Assembly (NCBI GenBank): GCA_017382555.1
Contig: JAFOAB010000365.1
Span: 1-9,346, forward strand
Length of the DNA: 9,346 nucleotides
Reading direction: 5' to 3'
From: Clostridia bacterium
GTDB taxonomy: Bacteria > Bacillota > Clostridia > Oscillospirales > CAG-272
Part shown: positions 1-6,939 of the stretch, piece by piece
Layout: every line of letters starts with the position of its first letter
Numbering within the stretch: position 1 is the first letter of the stretch
The notes under the pieces: model-generated
Databases searched by the model: none
What the model saw: the letters and a program-made list of their open reading frames with translations, nothing else
What the model was told of the DNA's origin: nothing
Translations under genes and position numbers: made by a program

Positions 1-279
1 ATTCTTTATCGAATTAACGTGCAACGGTTTTACCAACAACTGCAATACGAGAAATATCACCCACATAGGAATCAAATCTATCAAGGTATCTACGAAAAGC
101 CCCTCCCGAAGAATACATTGAACGGCAAAAACCATCACAGATATTAGAAACGGAAATATAAACAGCATTTTTCTGACCGTCTTGATGCCGTCAGCGCCTG
201 TTTTGGATCTCAGAAGCAAAAATACGTTCAAATCCTGATAATCCTTGTCTGTTAAGTTTATATTAAGTTTAAAATCCAT
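1..279 (-). CDS. YcxB-like membrane protein, N-terminal part (cut by window edge)
   Basis: An open frame of 93 codons starts at an ATG (277-279) and runs without a stop to base 1, so the C-terminal part lies outside the window. The start is supported by an AAAGGAG ribosome binding site five bases upstream. The product opens with a short polar stretch containing an LTDKDY motif (residues 9-14), followed by two hydrophobic segments at about residues 38-57 and 68-84 separated by a short polar turn. This layout, a small polar N-terminus with 'LTxxDY' and then a two-helix hairpin, resembles the YcxB-like family of Firmicutes membrane proteins, whose molecular function is not established. It lies 64 bases downstream of the amidohydrolase gene with no terminator between them, so it may be the last gene of that operon. 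The family call is from memory of the pattern and is moderate. Confidence 0.6.
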   Translation of the reverse strand, partial: MDFKLNINLTDKDYQDLNVFLLLRSKTGADGIKTVRKMLFIFPFLISVMVFAVQCILREGLFVDTLIDLIPMWVIFLVLQLLVKPLHVNSIKN

Positions 280-343
280 ATCGTCTCCTTTTCGCGCGCA
301 ATAGCTGTCAAATACTTATATCGGGATATCACATCCAACTGTT

Positions 344-1492
344 TTATTCTCTGTAAGCTATTTTTCCGTCCACTACGGTGATATAAGCGGCGGTGCCGAT
401 AACCTTAAGCGGGTCATCGTTCCAGATAACGACGTCGCCGTCCTTGCCCGTCTCGAGGCTTCCGACTCTGTCGCCGATACCCGTCTGGTTAGCGGGATTG
501 ATCGTGATCGCCTTCCACGCTTCCTCGTACGGCATACCCGCGCTAACGGCAAGACCCGCACACATAGTAAGATACTCAAGGGGAGTTACGGGAGCATCGG
601 TAATGATGCTTACGGGAACACCCGCTCTATAAAGCGCACCGGGGGTGGTGAAGCTCTTATGTAAAAGCTCGACCTTGGATTTACCTCCAAAGGAAGGTCC
701 TACGAATGCGGGATAGCCCTCCTTTGCAAGCTCGTCCGCGATAAGCTCGCCATCCGTGCAATGGTCAAGGGTAAGATCGACGTCAAATTCCTTTGCTATT
801 CTGATAGCGGTGAAGATATCGTCCGCGCGGTGTGCGTGTGCCTTCAGCGGTATCTCCTTCTTGATAACGGGAATCATCGCCTCAAGCTTCATATCGAATG
901 CAGGCTCCTTGCCCGCATCCTTATCCTCCGAATACTTCTTCGCCTTAAAAAGCATATTGCGGAGCATTGCCGCAACTGCCATACGGGTTACGGGAGCCTT
1001 TGCGCCAGCCTGACCGTACGCGCCCTTGGGGTTTTCACCAAATGCGCACTTCATCGCAACGGGGTCCTTGATTATCATATTGTCAACGCGCTTGCCGACA
1101 AGCTTTATAGCCGCGAAGCTGCCGCCGATAACATTTGCACTACCGGGTCCTGTGCAGGCGGCGGTAACGCCGTGCTTAATTGCAAGCTCGAAGGTTTCGT
1201 CGATCGGGTTGATTCCGTCGATTGCGCGCATCTGAGGGGTCAGCGGATCGGAGCGCTCGTTTACGTCCATTCCCTCCCAACGAACCGCAGAGTTATGCAC
1301 ACCGATATGGCAATGCGCATCCACGCATCCGGGAGTAACGAGCCTTCCACCCGCATCGATAATTTCCGCACCGTCGCAGGTAATATCCGCACCTACGGAG
1401 GCAATTTTACCATCGTCACCGATAAGGACGCATCCGTTCTCAACATCCGCGCCCGCCATTGTTTTTACGTATCCGTTTTTAATTAAAAGCAT
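344..1492 (-). CDS. Metal-dependent amidohydrolase (imidazolonepropionase-like)
   Basis: The product is a complete 382-residue amidohydrolase-superfamily enzyme that should hydrolyse a C-N bond in a cytoplasmic substrate, using a metal in a TIM barrel. In numbering from the upstream GTG (four residues more than the start used here), the sequence shows an N-terminal beta-sandwich (LLIKNGYVKTM), the strand-1 metal motif DAHCHIG (H64, H66), a FGENPK motif with E156 that may replace the usual carboxylated lysine, AHAHRAD (H223, H225), LDHCTD (H248), the catalytic Asp in ITDAP (D303), and the C-terminal motif NPANQTGIGDRVGSLETGKDGD. All catalytic positions appear intact. The start used is the ATG at 1490-1492, because an AAAGGTGG site lies eight bases before it; the GTG at 1504 lies inside that site. 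It follows the DUF4234 gene by 23 bases. Substrate is unknown; dipeptidase, cyclic amide or imidazolone-like compounds are all possible. Confidence 0.88.
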   Translation of the reverse strand: MLLIKNGYVKTMAGADVENGCVLIGDDGKIASVGADITCDGAEIIDAGGRLVTPGCVDAHCHIGVHNSAVRWEGMDVNERSDPLTPQMRAIDGINPIDETFELAIKHGVTAACTGPGSANVIGGSFAAIKLVGKRVDNMIIKDPVAMKCAFGENPKGAYGQAGAKAPVTRMAVAAMLRNMLFKAKKYSEDKDAGKEPAFDMKLEAMIPVIKKEIPLKAHAHRADDIFTAIRIAKEFDVDLTLDHCTDGELIADELAKEGYPAFVGPSFGGKSKVELLHKSFTTPGALYRAGVPVSIITDAPVTPLEYLTMCAGLAVSAGMPYEEAWKAITINPANQTGIGDRVGSLETGKDGDVVIWNDDPLKVIGTAAYITVVDGKIAYRE

Positions 1493-1500
1493 ATGTTTTT

Positions 1501-1508
1501 CCACCTTT
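1501..1508 (-). promoter_or_regulatory. Ribosome binding site that fixes the amidohydrolase start
   Basis: On the minus strand the sequence AAAGGTGG lies eight bases before the ATG at 1492. An in-frame GTG at 1504 is part of this motif, so it cannot be the start if the motif is the ribosome binding site. This supports a 382-residue rather than a 386-residue product. Confidence 0.65.
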
Positions 1509-1515
1509 CGTTAAT

Positions 1516-1962
1516 TCATATACCGTTTTTCTTGTTATAATCCGCGCAAATGAGATTCATAGCCTTGCAAAGCTTAAAAGTGTAGACAAACGGGCCGATG
1601 ACGAAAAACGAGCCGGCAATCTGCCAAAGCCAAAAATCTCTGACACCGAAATCGCACTCTATATCAAGCTCGTCAAGCGCCTCCTCAAGACGCACGGCGA
1701 TCTGATAATGCCAGATGGTAACGACCAAATTGAACGTAAAGAGCGAAAGTATCCACGCAAAAGCGAAGCTCATCGTTCTCGTTCTGTCGGCTTTCGGCGC
1801 CGCCTTATCAATATCATACGAGAAAGGAATGAAAAAGAAAAGGCTGTAGATACCGAGCGTAAGAACGTTATATAGGATATATTTCCATATACTCCTGTCC
1901 GTCTGCAAGGGTGTAAGCTTTATCTGCTTGATCTCATCATCCAAAGAATACGGATAAGGCAT
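1516..1962 (-). CDS. DUF4234 family membrane protein
   Basis: This is a 148-residue integral membrane protein with three clear hydrophobic segments, at about residues 25-47, 65-88 and 108-130. The first carries the motif typical of DUF4234: an aromatic start (IWKYILYN), then LTLGIYSLFFF and a trailing polar YDID. The function of the family is not known. The ATG at 1960-1962 is chosen because AAGGAG lies eight bases upstream; an in-frame ATG ten codons earlier would place the ribosome binding site inside the gene. The gene is first behind a strong promoter at 2010-2038 and is followed after 23 bases by the amidohydrolase, so the two are almost certainly cotranscribed. The pairing with an amidohydrolase does not reveal a role. 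Confidence 0.82.
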   Translation of the reverse strand: MPYPYSLDDEIKQIKLTPLQTDRSIWKYILYNVLTLGIYSLFFFIPFSYDIDKAAPKADRTRTMSFAFAWILSLFTFNLVVTIWHYQIAVRLEEALDELDIECDFGVRDFWLWQIAGSFFVIGPFVYTFKLCKAMNLICADYNKKNGI

Positions 1963-1970
1963 AATGTTTT

Positions 1971-1976
1971 CTCCTT
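1971..1976 (-). promoter_or_regulatory. Ribosome binding site that fixes the DUF4234 start
   Basis: AAGGAG on the minus strand sits eight bases before the ATG at 1962. The longer in-frame reading, from 1992, would begin upstream of this motif and has no comparable site of its own. Confidence 0.7.
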
Positions 1977-2009
1977 GTTGTATTATTATCATCTTTAAGG
2001 CTTAAGCGA

Positions 2010-2038
2010 ATTCTATCATACCGCACCTGATGTGTCAA
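2010..2038 (-). promoter_or_regulatory. Sigma-A type promoter for the DUF4234-amidohydrolase unit
   Basis: On the minus strand there is a perfect -35 box TTGACA (2033-2038), a 17-base spacer and a -10 box TAGAAT (2010-2015), preceded by TGA that makes an extended -10. Transcription should start near base 2003, giving a leader of about 40 bases before the DUF4234 start. It begins about 15 bases after the stop of the upstream lipoprotein gene. Confidence 0.85.
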
Positions 2039-2053
2039 TAGAGCTCTTTTGTA

Positions 2054-2722
2054 TCAAAAAACGCTAAACCATACTTTCGAATCGTTATCGGCATATTGCT
2101 TGTTGTGCTCTTCCAAATCGAAATCCCTATAAACTATATCTTCCACCAGTTTATCTCCGGATCTGTAATAAAGCTTTCCGTCTTTTGCATAAAACGTACG
2201 GTTATTTTCATCACAGGTAACGTAACACGTAATAACGTATATGTCATACATTATTTCGCCATCAACCTCATATTTTGCAACTATGATCCCGCCGGCGAGT
2301 AGGTACTCAAGCACTTCGATATTTTTACTTATATGCAGATTGAAATCCAAATAACGGACCGTACTTTGCTCGGCGCTTATGCTAACTGTGCAATTTGCCC
2401 TTGCCCACATTTTTGCATCCGAGCGGTACTTTTCCTTAAGTTCATCCGAAAACTCAATTACAAAGGGGCTCGGAACACCACGACCCGTATATCCGCCCAA
2501 ACCGGTTACCTTTACTCCTTCGTAGCTTTCGGGAAGCACAATGTTCATTCCAGCTTCGCTTCCATCCCAAGTGTAGCGTGCAAAAAAGGCTTTTCTTACA
2601 TTTTCAGCATATCCAATGTCAAAAGGACCTATCGCGTTGTTAACATACGAATACCACAATGAACAGCCGCACGATAAAAACGCCAAAATCAAACACAGAA
2701 TACTTACACTCAAACGCTTCAT
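2054..2722 (-). CDS. Small exported protein, possible lipoprotein, function unknown
   Basis: The product has 222 residues. The N-terminus is a signal peptide: MKRL, a hydrophobic core at residues 5-16, then FLSCGCS. Cysteines at 18 and 20 are both lipobox candidates, but neither gives a textbook lipobox, so lipid attachment is possible rather than certain. The mature part looks soluble and mixed alpha/beta, with a Gly-rich LGGYTGRG stretch (75-82) and a C-terminal half rich in Tyr and charged residues (FYAKDGKLYYRSGDK, 177-191). I do not recognise a family. The ATG has a GGAGG site eight bases upstream. It starts 34 bases after the beta-propeller gene with no terminator between, so the two are probably cotranscribed. 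Codon use looks less biased toward G/C-ending codons than in its neighbours, a weak hint of foreign origin or low expression. Confidence 0.75.
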   Translation of the reverse strand: MKRLSVSILCLILAFLSCGCSLWYSYVNNAIGPFDIGYAENVRKAFFARYTWDGSEAGMNIVLPESYEGVKVTGLGGYTGRGVPSPFVIEFSDELKEKYRSDAKMWARANCTVSISAEQSTVRYLDFNLHISKNIEVLEYLLAGGIIVAKYEVDGEIMYDIYVITCYVTCDENNRTFYAKDGKLYYRSGDKLVEDIVYRDFDLEEHNKQYADNDSKVWFSVF

Positions 2723-2756
2723 ATCTCAGTCCTCCGTTAAGTAATATTCTCTGCAA

Positions 2757-4178
2757 TCAAAATGCCTCAAAGCAATAAAGATTGCCGTAGCTCCAGTTGT
2801 AATCGCTTCCCTTGTGGCGATCGAACGTCAGCCAAAAATATCGCGTACGGCTACCCATTTTTATCGGCATCAGCGTTCCCCAACCGCGGAATCCACCGTC
2901 GGGATAATCGAATTTTGCGTTCGTCATACCGTTCTTGTGATATATGCGATAATCGGATACCGCGTGGAAATCGTTGCCGCAGATAAAGAATATCTCGCCG
3001 TTCACGCGCACGAACGAGCCGCCCGTTTCCGCGCCTTTTTTACCGGCACCGATGAATTTATAACCACCAAACGGCTTCTCGGATTCAAAAAATACGTATC
3101 TGTAGCCCTTGGTTTCGGGGTCTATACGGCAGATCGCCATCAGCCATCTGTTTTCTGCCTCATCATAGAAAAGGTCGGGGTCCTCATCGCCCGTAAAGGC
3201 GAGAAATTCCGAAATATCCGCCCCCTCCGGCGCTTTTTCCATCAGCTTGATATCCACAACGTTTACGCCGAAGCGGACGTCGCCCTCAAACACGGAATGC
3301 CCCAAAATATGCCCGTGAGAAAACGAGCATACCCAAAGATACCACATTTTCTCACCTCTGTGATAAAGCAGGGATGACGCAACGTCCGAGCACCATTTGC
3401 CGTCCCCCGCATCGTAGAACACCGCACCCGTAAGCTCCAGCTCGCACGTACCGGGAACCCACGAAAATACGCCCTGATACGCACCTGCCTGCATACGAAT
3501 GCTTGCGGTAAGATAGACCTTGCCTTGCTCCGTGATTATATCACCGTTTTCGTAACGCACGGGGCGGATATCGGCAATGGATATTCCGTTATCCATATAT
3601 GCGAGAACGCTTTCCACTACAACGCTACCGCTTGCGGTAAGAGCAACCTTAGACTCGGCAAAAAATGCTTCCCTGCTCGAATCCTTCAGCTTATCCTCGG
3701 CAAAGGTACAAAGATAACGTGCCGCACCGTTATTTTTAAAATACACGTCAAAGGCACCCGGGCGACAGCTTACGATGAGAGTAACGATACCATCATCGCA
3801 TTCGGGTAACTTACACTCCGTGCTGTTATCGCCGCACGAATATTGCACGGAACCTTCACACGCGGTAATAACGGCATCAAAGGTGGGAAAAGCAAACAAA
3901 AAGCCTGCCTCGCCATCGGATATGCTTGCCGTCAGCTCGTAGGTAGCGTACGGAAAAAACTCGCAAAAAAGCCTTGTGACCTTGCCACACGTAAGCTTGT
4001 AGCGGTTATTTTCCACCGCCTCCGCGCAATCGTCGGTCTTATCAAGCACGGGGTAAAGATCGCCACGCGTGTCGTTTACAAAGTCCTTGAAAAACGACAT
4101 TTCCGCAAGACTCAGCTTCATATTTTTGTACGTTGAAACAGAAAATTTGCGTTTAAATTCAGTATTCAAAAGCTCCAT
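2757..4178 (-). CDS. Two-domain, beta-propeller glycosidase-like protein (GH43/GH32-clan-like)
   Basis: This is a 473-residue protein without a signal peptide or membrane segment, hence probably cytoplasmic. Residues about 60-195 look like a beta-sandwich (alternating strands, e.g. ATYELTASISDGEAGFLFAF), similar in style to lectin-like or LamG-like domains. Residues about 205-470 show the repeated 'D-x-W/Y strand' blades of a five-bladed propeller: KMWYLWVCSF (277-286), DEDPDLFYDEAENRWLMAI (331-349), TGGSFVRVNGEIFFICG (385-401) and RGWGTLMPI (431-439). Acidic residues D331, D333 and D335 and E384 are candidate active-site groups, but I cannot assign them. A glycoside hydrolase acting on an imported oligosaccharide is the best guess. 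The ATG at 4178 is preferred because GGGAGG lies five bases upstream; the longer reading from 4244 would start inside the -35 box. It shares a transcript with the small exported protein downstream. Confidence 0.65.
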   Translation of the reverse strand: MELLNTEFKRKFSVSTYKNMKLSLAEMSFFKDFVNDTRGDLYPVLDKTDDCAEAVENNRYKLTCGKVTRLFCEFFPYATYELTASISDGEAGFLFAFPTFDAVITACEGSVQYSCGDNSTECKLPECDDGIVTLIVSCRPGAFDVYFKNNGAARYLCTFAEDKLKDSSREAFFAESKVALTASGSVVVESVLAYMDNGISIADIRPVRYENGDIITEQGKVYLTASIRMQAGAYQGVFSWVPGTCELELTGAVFYDAGDGKWCSDVASSLLYHRGEKMWYLWVCSFSHGHILGHSVFEGDVRFGVNVVDIKLMEKAPEGADISEFLAFTGDEDPDLFYDEAENRWLMAICRIDPETKGYRYVFFESEKPFGGYKFIGAGKKGAETGGSFVRVNGEIFFICGNDFHAVSDYRIYHKNGMTNAKFDYPDGGFRGWGTLMPIKMGSRTRYFWLTFDRHKGSDYNWSYGNLYCFEAF

Positions 4179-4183
4179 ATATG

Positions 4184-4189
4184 CCTCCC
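4184..4189 (-). promoter_or_regulatory. Ribosome binding site that fixes the propeller-protein start
   Basis: GGGAGG on the minus strand is five bases from the ATG at 4178. Together with the promoter at 4216-4244 it excludes the longer reading that begins at 4244, since that reading would not be fully transcribed. Confidence 0.75.
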
Positions 4190-4215
4190 GCGCTTTGATT
4201 GATACCATTGAAACA

Positions 4216-4244
4216 ATTATGGCACAAAACCTCTTCTTTGTCAA
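4216..4244 (-). promoter_or_regulatory. Sigma-A type promoter for the propeller-protein unit
   Basis: Minus strand: -35 TTGACA (4239-4244), 17-base spacer, -10 CATAAT (4216-4221). The start of transcription should lie near 4209, giving a leader of about 30 bases. It stands just downstream of the terminator at 4268-4304 that ends the previous unit, so the two units are cleanly separated. Confidence 0.85.
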
Positions 4245-4267
4245 TTACATGGGGCTACCGATAATAG

Positions 4268-4304
4268 AAAAATCCCAACGGTGCAATCGGTGCGCCGCTG
4301 GGAT
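4268..4304 (-). terminator. Rho-independent terminator of the acetylation operon
   Basis: On the minus strand a 10-bp stem (ATCCCAGCGG with CCGTTGGGAT, one G-U pair) encloses a 13-base loop and is followed at once by TTTT and a T-rich stretch. It begins five bases after the stop codon of the DHHW/AlgJ-like gene. Confidence 0.88.
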
Positions 4305-4309
4305 CTTTA

Positions 4310-5416
4310 TTATTTAATTTCGGAGCTGTCGCAAAGAACGAGAGTGCTGTAAAGGAAGAGCACGTCGGCATTCTCAAAATCCACGAACATACCGAGCACC
4401 ATGGGGTTTACCCTACGGGTATCTATAACGGTAATCTCGGAATATGCACCGGTAAGAAGGGGTGCTATCGCGCTTCCGTAGGAATCGCGGAAGATAACAA
4501 GCTTGCGGTCGGTCTCGGCATCGGGGTCGGTGATTTTGAGAAGACCGTAATTACCGCCGCCGAGGAAGAACTCATACCCATCCTTGCCGTCAACTCTTTC
4601 CTCGAGATACATAGGCATCTCCTCGCCCGTAGTAACGTTATCGTAAAGCGTTACCACAGCGCGGTCGATAGCATCGTTTGTGAGATACTTTATCGTATCG
4701 GGCTTCAGGGGAAGCGCCGCCTGACCGACGTACACACCGTTGAAGCTCTCGCTTGCGATATGCTCGGTAAAATCACCGGAAAGCTGTACGCCCATCGCGC
4801 TTGCAAGCTTTTCAGCCACGGGAACGAGCGCCTCCTGCTTCCAATGCGTATCGGTCTTATAATAATCGTCTATCTCAAGCACGGGGAAAATATCCACGTA
4901 CTCTGCGTAGCTCATTCCGTCCTTAACGGTATTTACCATTGCCTCGTAATCGGGCTTCAGACGGAAATCGTCGGCAAAATAGTTCTTATCCGGCACGATA
5001 GAGAGATAAACATTTGCATTTGAATCCTTAAGATACTTAGTGTAAAGAACGTTAAGCTTCTTTACTGCGTTATCAACGCTTCCCTCGTTCGGGAGCTGTA
5101 TCTTAACAACGTAGCCGTCCTTATCAACGTACAGATCGTTGTTTTCAAGCTGCATAAAAAGATACTTGGAGGCAAGCGCCTTTATACCGCGGAATCCGTC
5201 GCGGAACGGAAAATTCTCCACGCTGTACGTATCGAACTTATCCATAAACTTACCGCTGACGATGGATTCAAAGCTGATTTCGGGGAACTTTTCGAGCGGT
5301 CTGCGCTCGCTGTCCGAATATCCGCTTTTCGGAAGGATCACAAAAAGCAAAGAGAGTGTAAATGCGAGAATAGCGGAGGTGATGACTATTATACGGTTTT
5401 TAAGCTTAACAGACAT
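4310..5416 (-). CDS. DHHW/AlgJ-like SGNH protein, partner of the MBOAT acyltransferase
   Basis: The 368-residue product has one N-terminal membrane anchor (about residues 8-28) and a large domain that should lie outside the membrane. The motif ERRPLEKFP (37-45) followed by the FPFRD region is typical of this family near the anchor. The SGNH-type catalytic elements are visible: D189 and H191 in TDTHW, and the nucleophile S312 in RDSYG. These match the D-x-H plus Ser triad known from AlgJ. In the AlgI/AlgJ scheme, the membrane MBOAT passes an acyl group across the membrane and the AlgJ-type protein takes part in transferring it to a polymer. The start is an ATG with a perfect AAGGAGG site seven bases upstream. 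This site overlaps the stop codon of the MBOAT gene, so translation is probably coupled. Polymer and acyl group are unknown; acetylation is the most likely. Confidence 0.88.
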   Translation of the reverse strand: MSVKLKNRIIVITSAILAFTLSLLFVILPKSGYSDSERRPLEKFPEISFESIVSGKFMDKFDTYSVENFPFRDGFRGIKALASKYLFMQLENNDLYVDKDGYVVKIQLPNEGSVDNAVKKLNVLYTKYLKDSNANVYLSIVPDKNYFADDFRLKPDYEAMVNTVKDGMSYAEYVDIFPVLEIDDYYKTDTHWKQEALVPVAEKLASAMGVQLSGDFTEHIASESFNGVYVGQAALPLKPDTIKYLTNDAIDRAVVTLYDNVTTGEEMPMYLEERVDGKDGYEFFLGGGNYGLLKITDPDAETDRKLVIFRDSYGSAIAPLLTGAYSEITVIDTRRVNPMVLGMFVDFENADVLFLYSTLVLCDSSEIK

Positions 5417-5423
5417 TTTTATA

Positions 5424-5430
5424 CCTCCTT
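5424..5430 (-). promoter_or_regulatory. Ribosome binding site overlapping the MBOAT stop codon
   Basis: AAGGAGG on the minus strand shares two bases with the TAA stop of the MBOAT gene (5429-5431) and lies seven bases before the ATG of the DHHW gene. The overlap suggests coupled translation and balanced amounts of the two partners. Confidence 0.7.
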
Positions 5431-6859
5431 AGAATCTGAAATAAAGGAACGAGCTGAACGAGCCGTCCACAAGCCAAGCGGTTACAAGAATGAGCATTGC
5501 AGCGATAAACAGTGTCTCAACTACTGCGGAAATTGCAATCTGCACACTGCCCTTGCCTTCGGCGTTCTCGCCATCAGTAGCGAAAAGCCTTCTCGCAGTG
5601 CTTGCCACAATGGGAGTGGCACCGATGATACCGCCAATAAAGAGAACAGCGTAATTACGCAGATAGTAAACCGCCTCCTTGGATACAAGCGGAAGTCCGC
5701 CCGCACCGAAGAGACTGCCGATATCGGCAATCGCACCCTTCATATCAGCACCGTTGAAAAGCACAAAGCTGATAAGAATGAAGAAGAGCGTGTAAACGTG
5801 GCCGAGGAGCTTGCTCTTCTTTAGCCACTTCGCAATGAAGAACTTTTCAAGCGTGAGCATCACGGCAAAATAAAGCCCCCAAATTACGAAGGTCCACGCC
5901 GCACCGTGCCAAAAGCCAGTGAACATCCAAACAACAAGCATATTGAAGATGTGACGACCTGCGCTTACACGGTTACCGCCAAGGGGGATATACAAATAAT
6001 CGCGGAACCAAGAGCCGAGGGACATATGCCAACGTCTCCAGAACTCGCTGATGCTGCGGCTGATATAGGGATAATTGAAGTTCTCCACAAAGTCAAAGCC
6101 GAATATCTTGCCAAGTCCTATCGCCATATCGCTGTAACCCGAGAAGTCGAAATACAGCTGAAGCATAAATGCAAATGCGTACATCCAGACAAAAAGCACG
6201 GATTTGTCGCTCGACTGCTGATACATCGCAACAAGCTCACCAAACGAATCGGCAACAAGCACTTTTTTTGCAAAGCCGACGGCAAATCTGCGTATGCCGT
6301 ACGCAATCTTTTCAAAGGTGTGCTTTCTGCTTTTCAGCTGCGCCGCAACGTCCACGTATCTAACGATGGGACCCGCAATAAGCTGCGGGAACATCGCAAT
6401 ATAGCACGCAAGATCAAGCGGATTGCGCTGTGCGGGGGTGCCGCGGTACACGTCCACCGTGTAGCTGATTATCTGGAAGGTATAGAAGCTTATACCAACG
6501 GGGAGAGCGATCTCCTTAAAGGGGATGTCCACGCCGGGAATAAGGTTTATATTATCAATAAAGAAGTTCGTGTACTTAAAATACACAAGGAAGGATGCGC
6601 TTATGATAACGGAAATTATCATAAAGGCACGGAGAAGCTTAGCGTTCTCCCTATATTTTTCCATAAGAAGGCCGAAGACGTATCCGCAAGCTACGGAAAC
6701 GACCATAAGCACAACAAGCTTCGGCTCGCCCCATGAATAAAAAACAAGGCTGAATGCAAGAAGGACGATGTTTTTAAGATATATTTTCGGCGCTATCGCG
6801 TAAAGGATAAGCGTTGCCGCCAAAAACACATAAAGAAATGTAATACTTGAAAAAAGCAC
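5429..6859 (-). CDS. MBOAT family membrane-bound O-acyltransferase (AlgI/DltB type)
   Basis: The 476-residue product is a polytopic membrane protein with roughly ten hydrophobic segments. It carries the hallmarks of the bacterial MBOAT branch: FPQLIAGPIVRY (157-168), LYFDFSGYSDMAIGLG (235-250), FWRRWHMSLGSWFRDYLYIPLGG (273-295, with H278) and GFWHGAAWTFVIWG (315-328). H318 in GFWHGAAW is the expected invariant catalytic histidine. AlgI-type members take an acyl group, usually acetyl, from a cytoplasmic donor and hand it across the membrane for O-acylation of a surface or secreted polymer. Length is normal for the family. Translation starts at a GTG (6857-6859) with GGAG seven bases upstream. 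The DHHW partner follows after 12 bases. An 80-base gap with a hairpin separates it from the lipoprotein gene upstream. The substrate could be an exopolysaccharide, a cell-wall glycan or a teichoic acid; sequence alone does not decide. Confidence 0.95.
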   Translation of the reverse strand: MLFSSITFLYVFLAATLILYAIAPKIYLKNIVLLAFSLVFYSWGEPKLVVLMVVSVACGYVFGLLMEKYRENAKLLRAFMIISVIISASFLVYFKYTNFFIDNINLIPGVDIPFKEIALPVGISFYTFQIISYTVDVYRGTPAQRNPLDLACYIAMFPQLIAGPIVRYVDVAAQLKSRKHTFEKIAYGIRRFAVGFAKKVLVADSFGELVAMYQQSSDKSVLFVWMYAFAFMLQLYFDFSGYSDMAIGLGKIFGFDFVENFNYPYISRSISEFWRRWHMSLGSWFRDYLYIPLGGNRVSAGRHIFNMLVVWMFTGFWHGAAWTFVIWGLYFAVMLTLEKFFIAKWLKKSKLLGHVYTLFFILISFVLFNGADMKGAIADIGSLFGAGGLPLVSKEAVYYLRNYAVLFIGGIIGATPIVASTARRLFATDGENAEGKGSVQIAISAVVETLFIAAMLILVTAWLVDGSFSSFLYFRF

Positions 6860-6893
6860 GGCGTTTCTCCGTTCAAAAAGTGTTCATTACAAA

Positions 6894-6922
6894 TATATCG
6901 GCCGAGTGTGTCGGCCGATATA
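6894..6922 (-). terminator. Strong hairpin with weak U-tract between lipoprotein and MBOAT genes
   Basis: A perfect 12-bp inverted repeat, TATATCGGCCGA on both strands around a five-base loop, lies 18 bases after the lipoprotein stop codon. Short outer arms ATTACA/TGTAAT (6886-6891, 6929-6934) extend it with unpaired bases between. Read leftward, it is followed only by TTTGTAATG, a poor U-tract. No sigma-A promoter is visible between it and the MBOAT start, so it may stop only part of transcription, or protect the 3' end of a processed lipoprotein message. Confidence 0.6.
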
Positions 6923-6939
6923 CTTTAATGTAATTTTTA

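Noticed and set aside
280..343. Possible promoter or terminator between the amidohydrolase and YcxB-like genes
   Set aside because: A TTGACA and a TATAAG are present on the minus strand but not at usable spacing, and the only hairpin has a 4-bp stem without a U-tract.
761..1486. Long open frame on the plus strand opposite the amidohydrolase gene
   Set aside because: It lies wholly inside a gene with clear catalytic motifs, has no ribosome binding site, and its product has no recognisable motif.
2040..2047. AGAGCTCT palindrome after the exported-protein gene
   Set aside because: Eight bases, no loop and no U-tract; too short to call a terminator or an operator.
5906..6736. 276-codon plus-strand open frame opposite the MBOAT gene
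   Set aside because: The MBOAT reading has family motifs throughout. The antisense frame starts at a GTG without a ribosome binding site and is rich in His and Lys, as expected from reverse reading of membrane codons.
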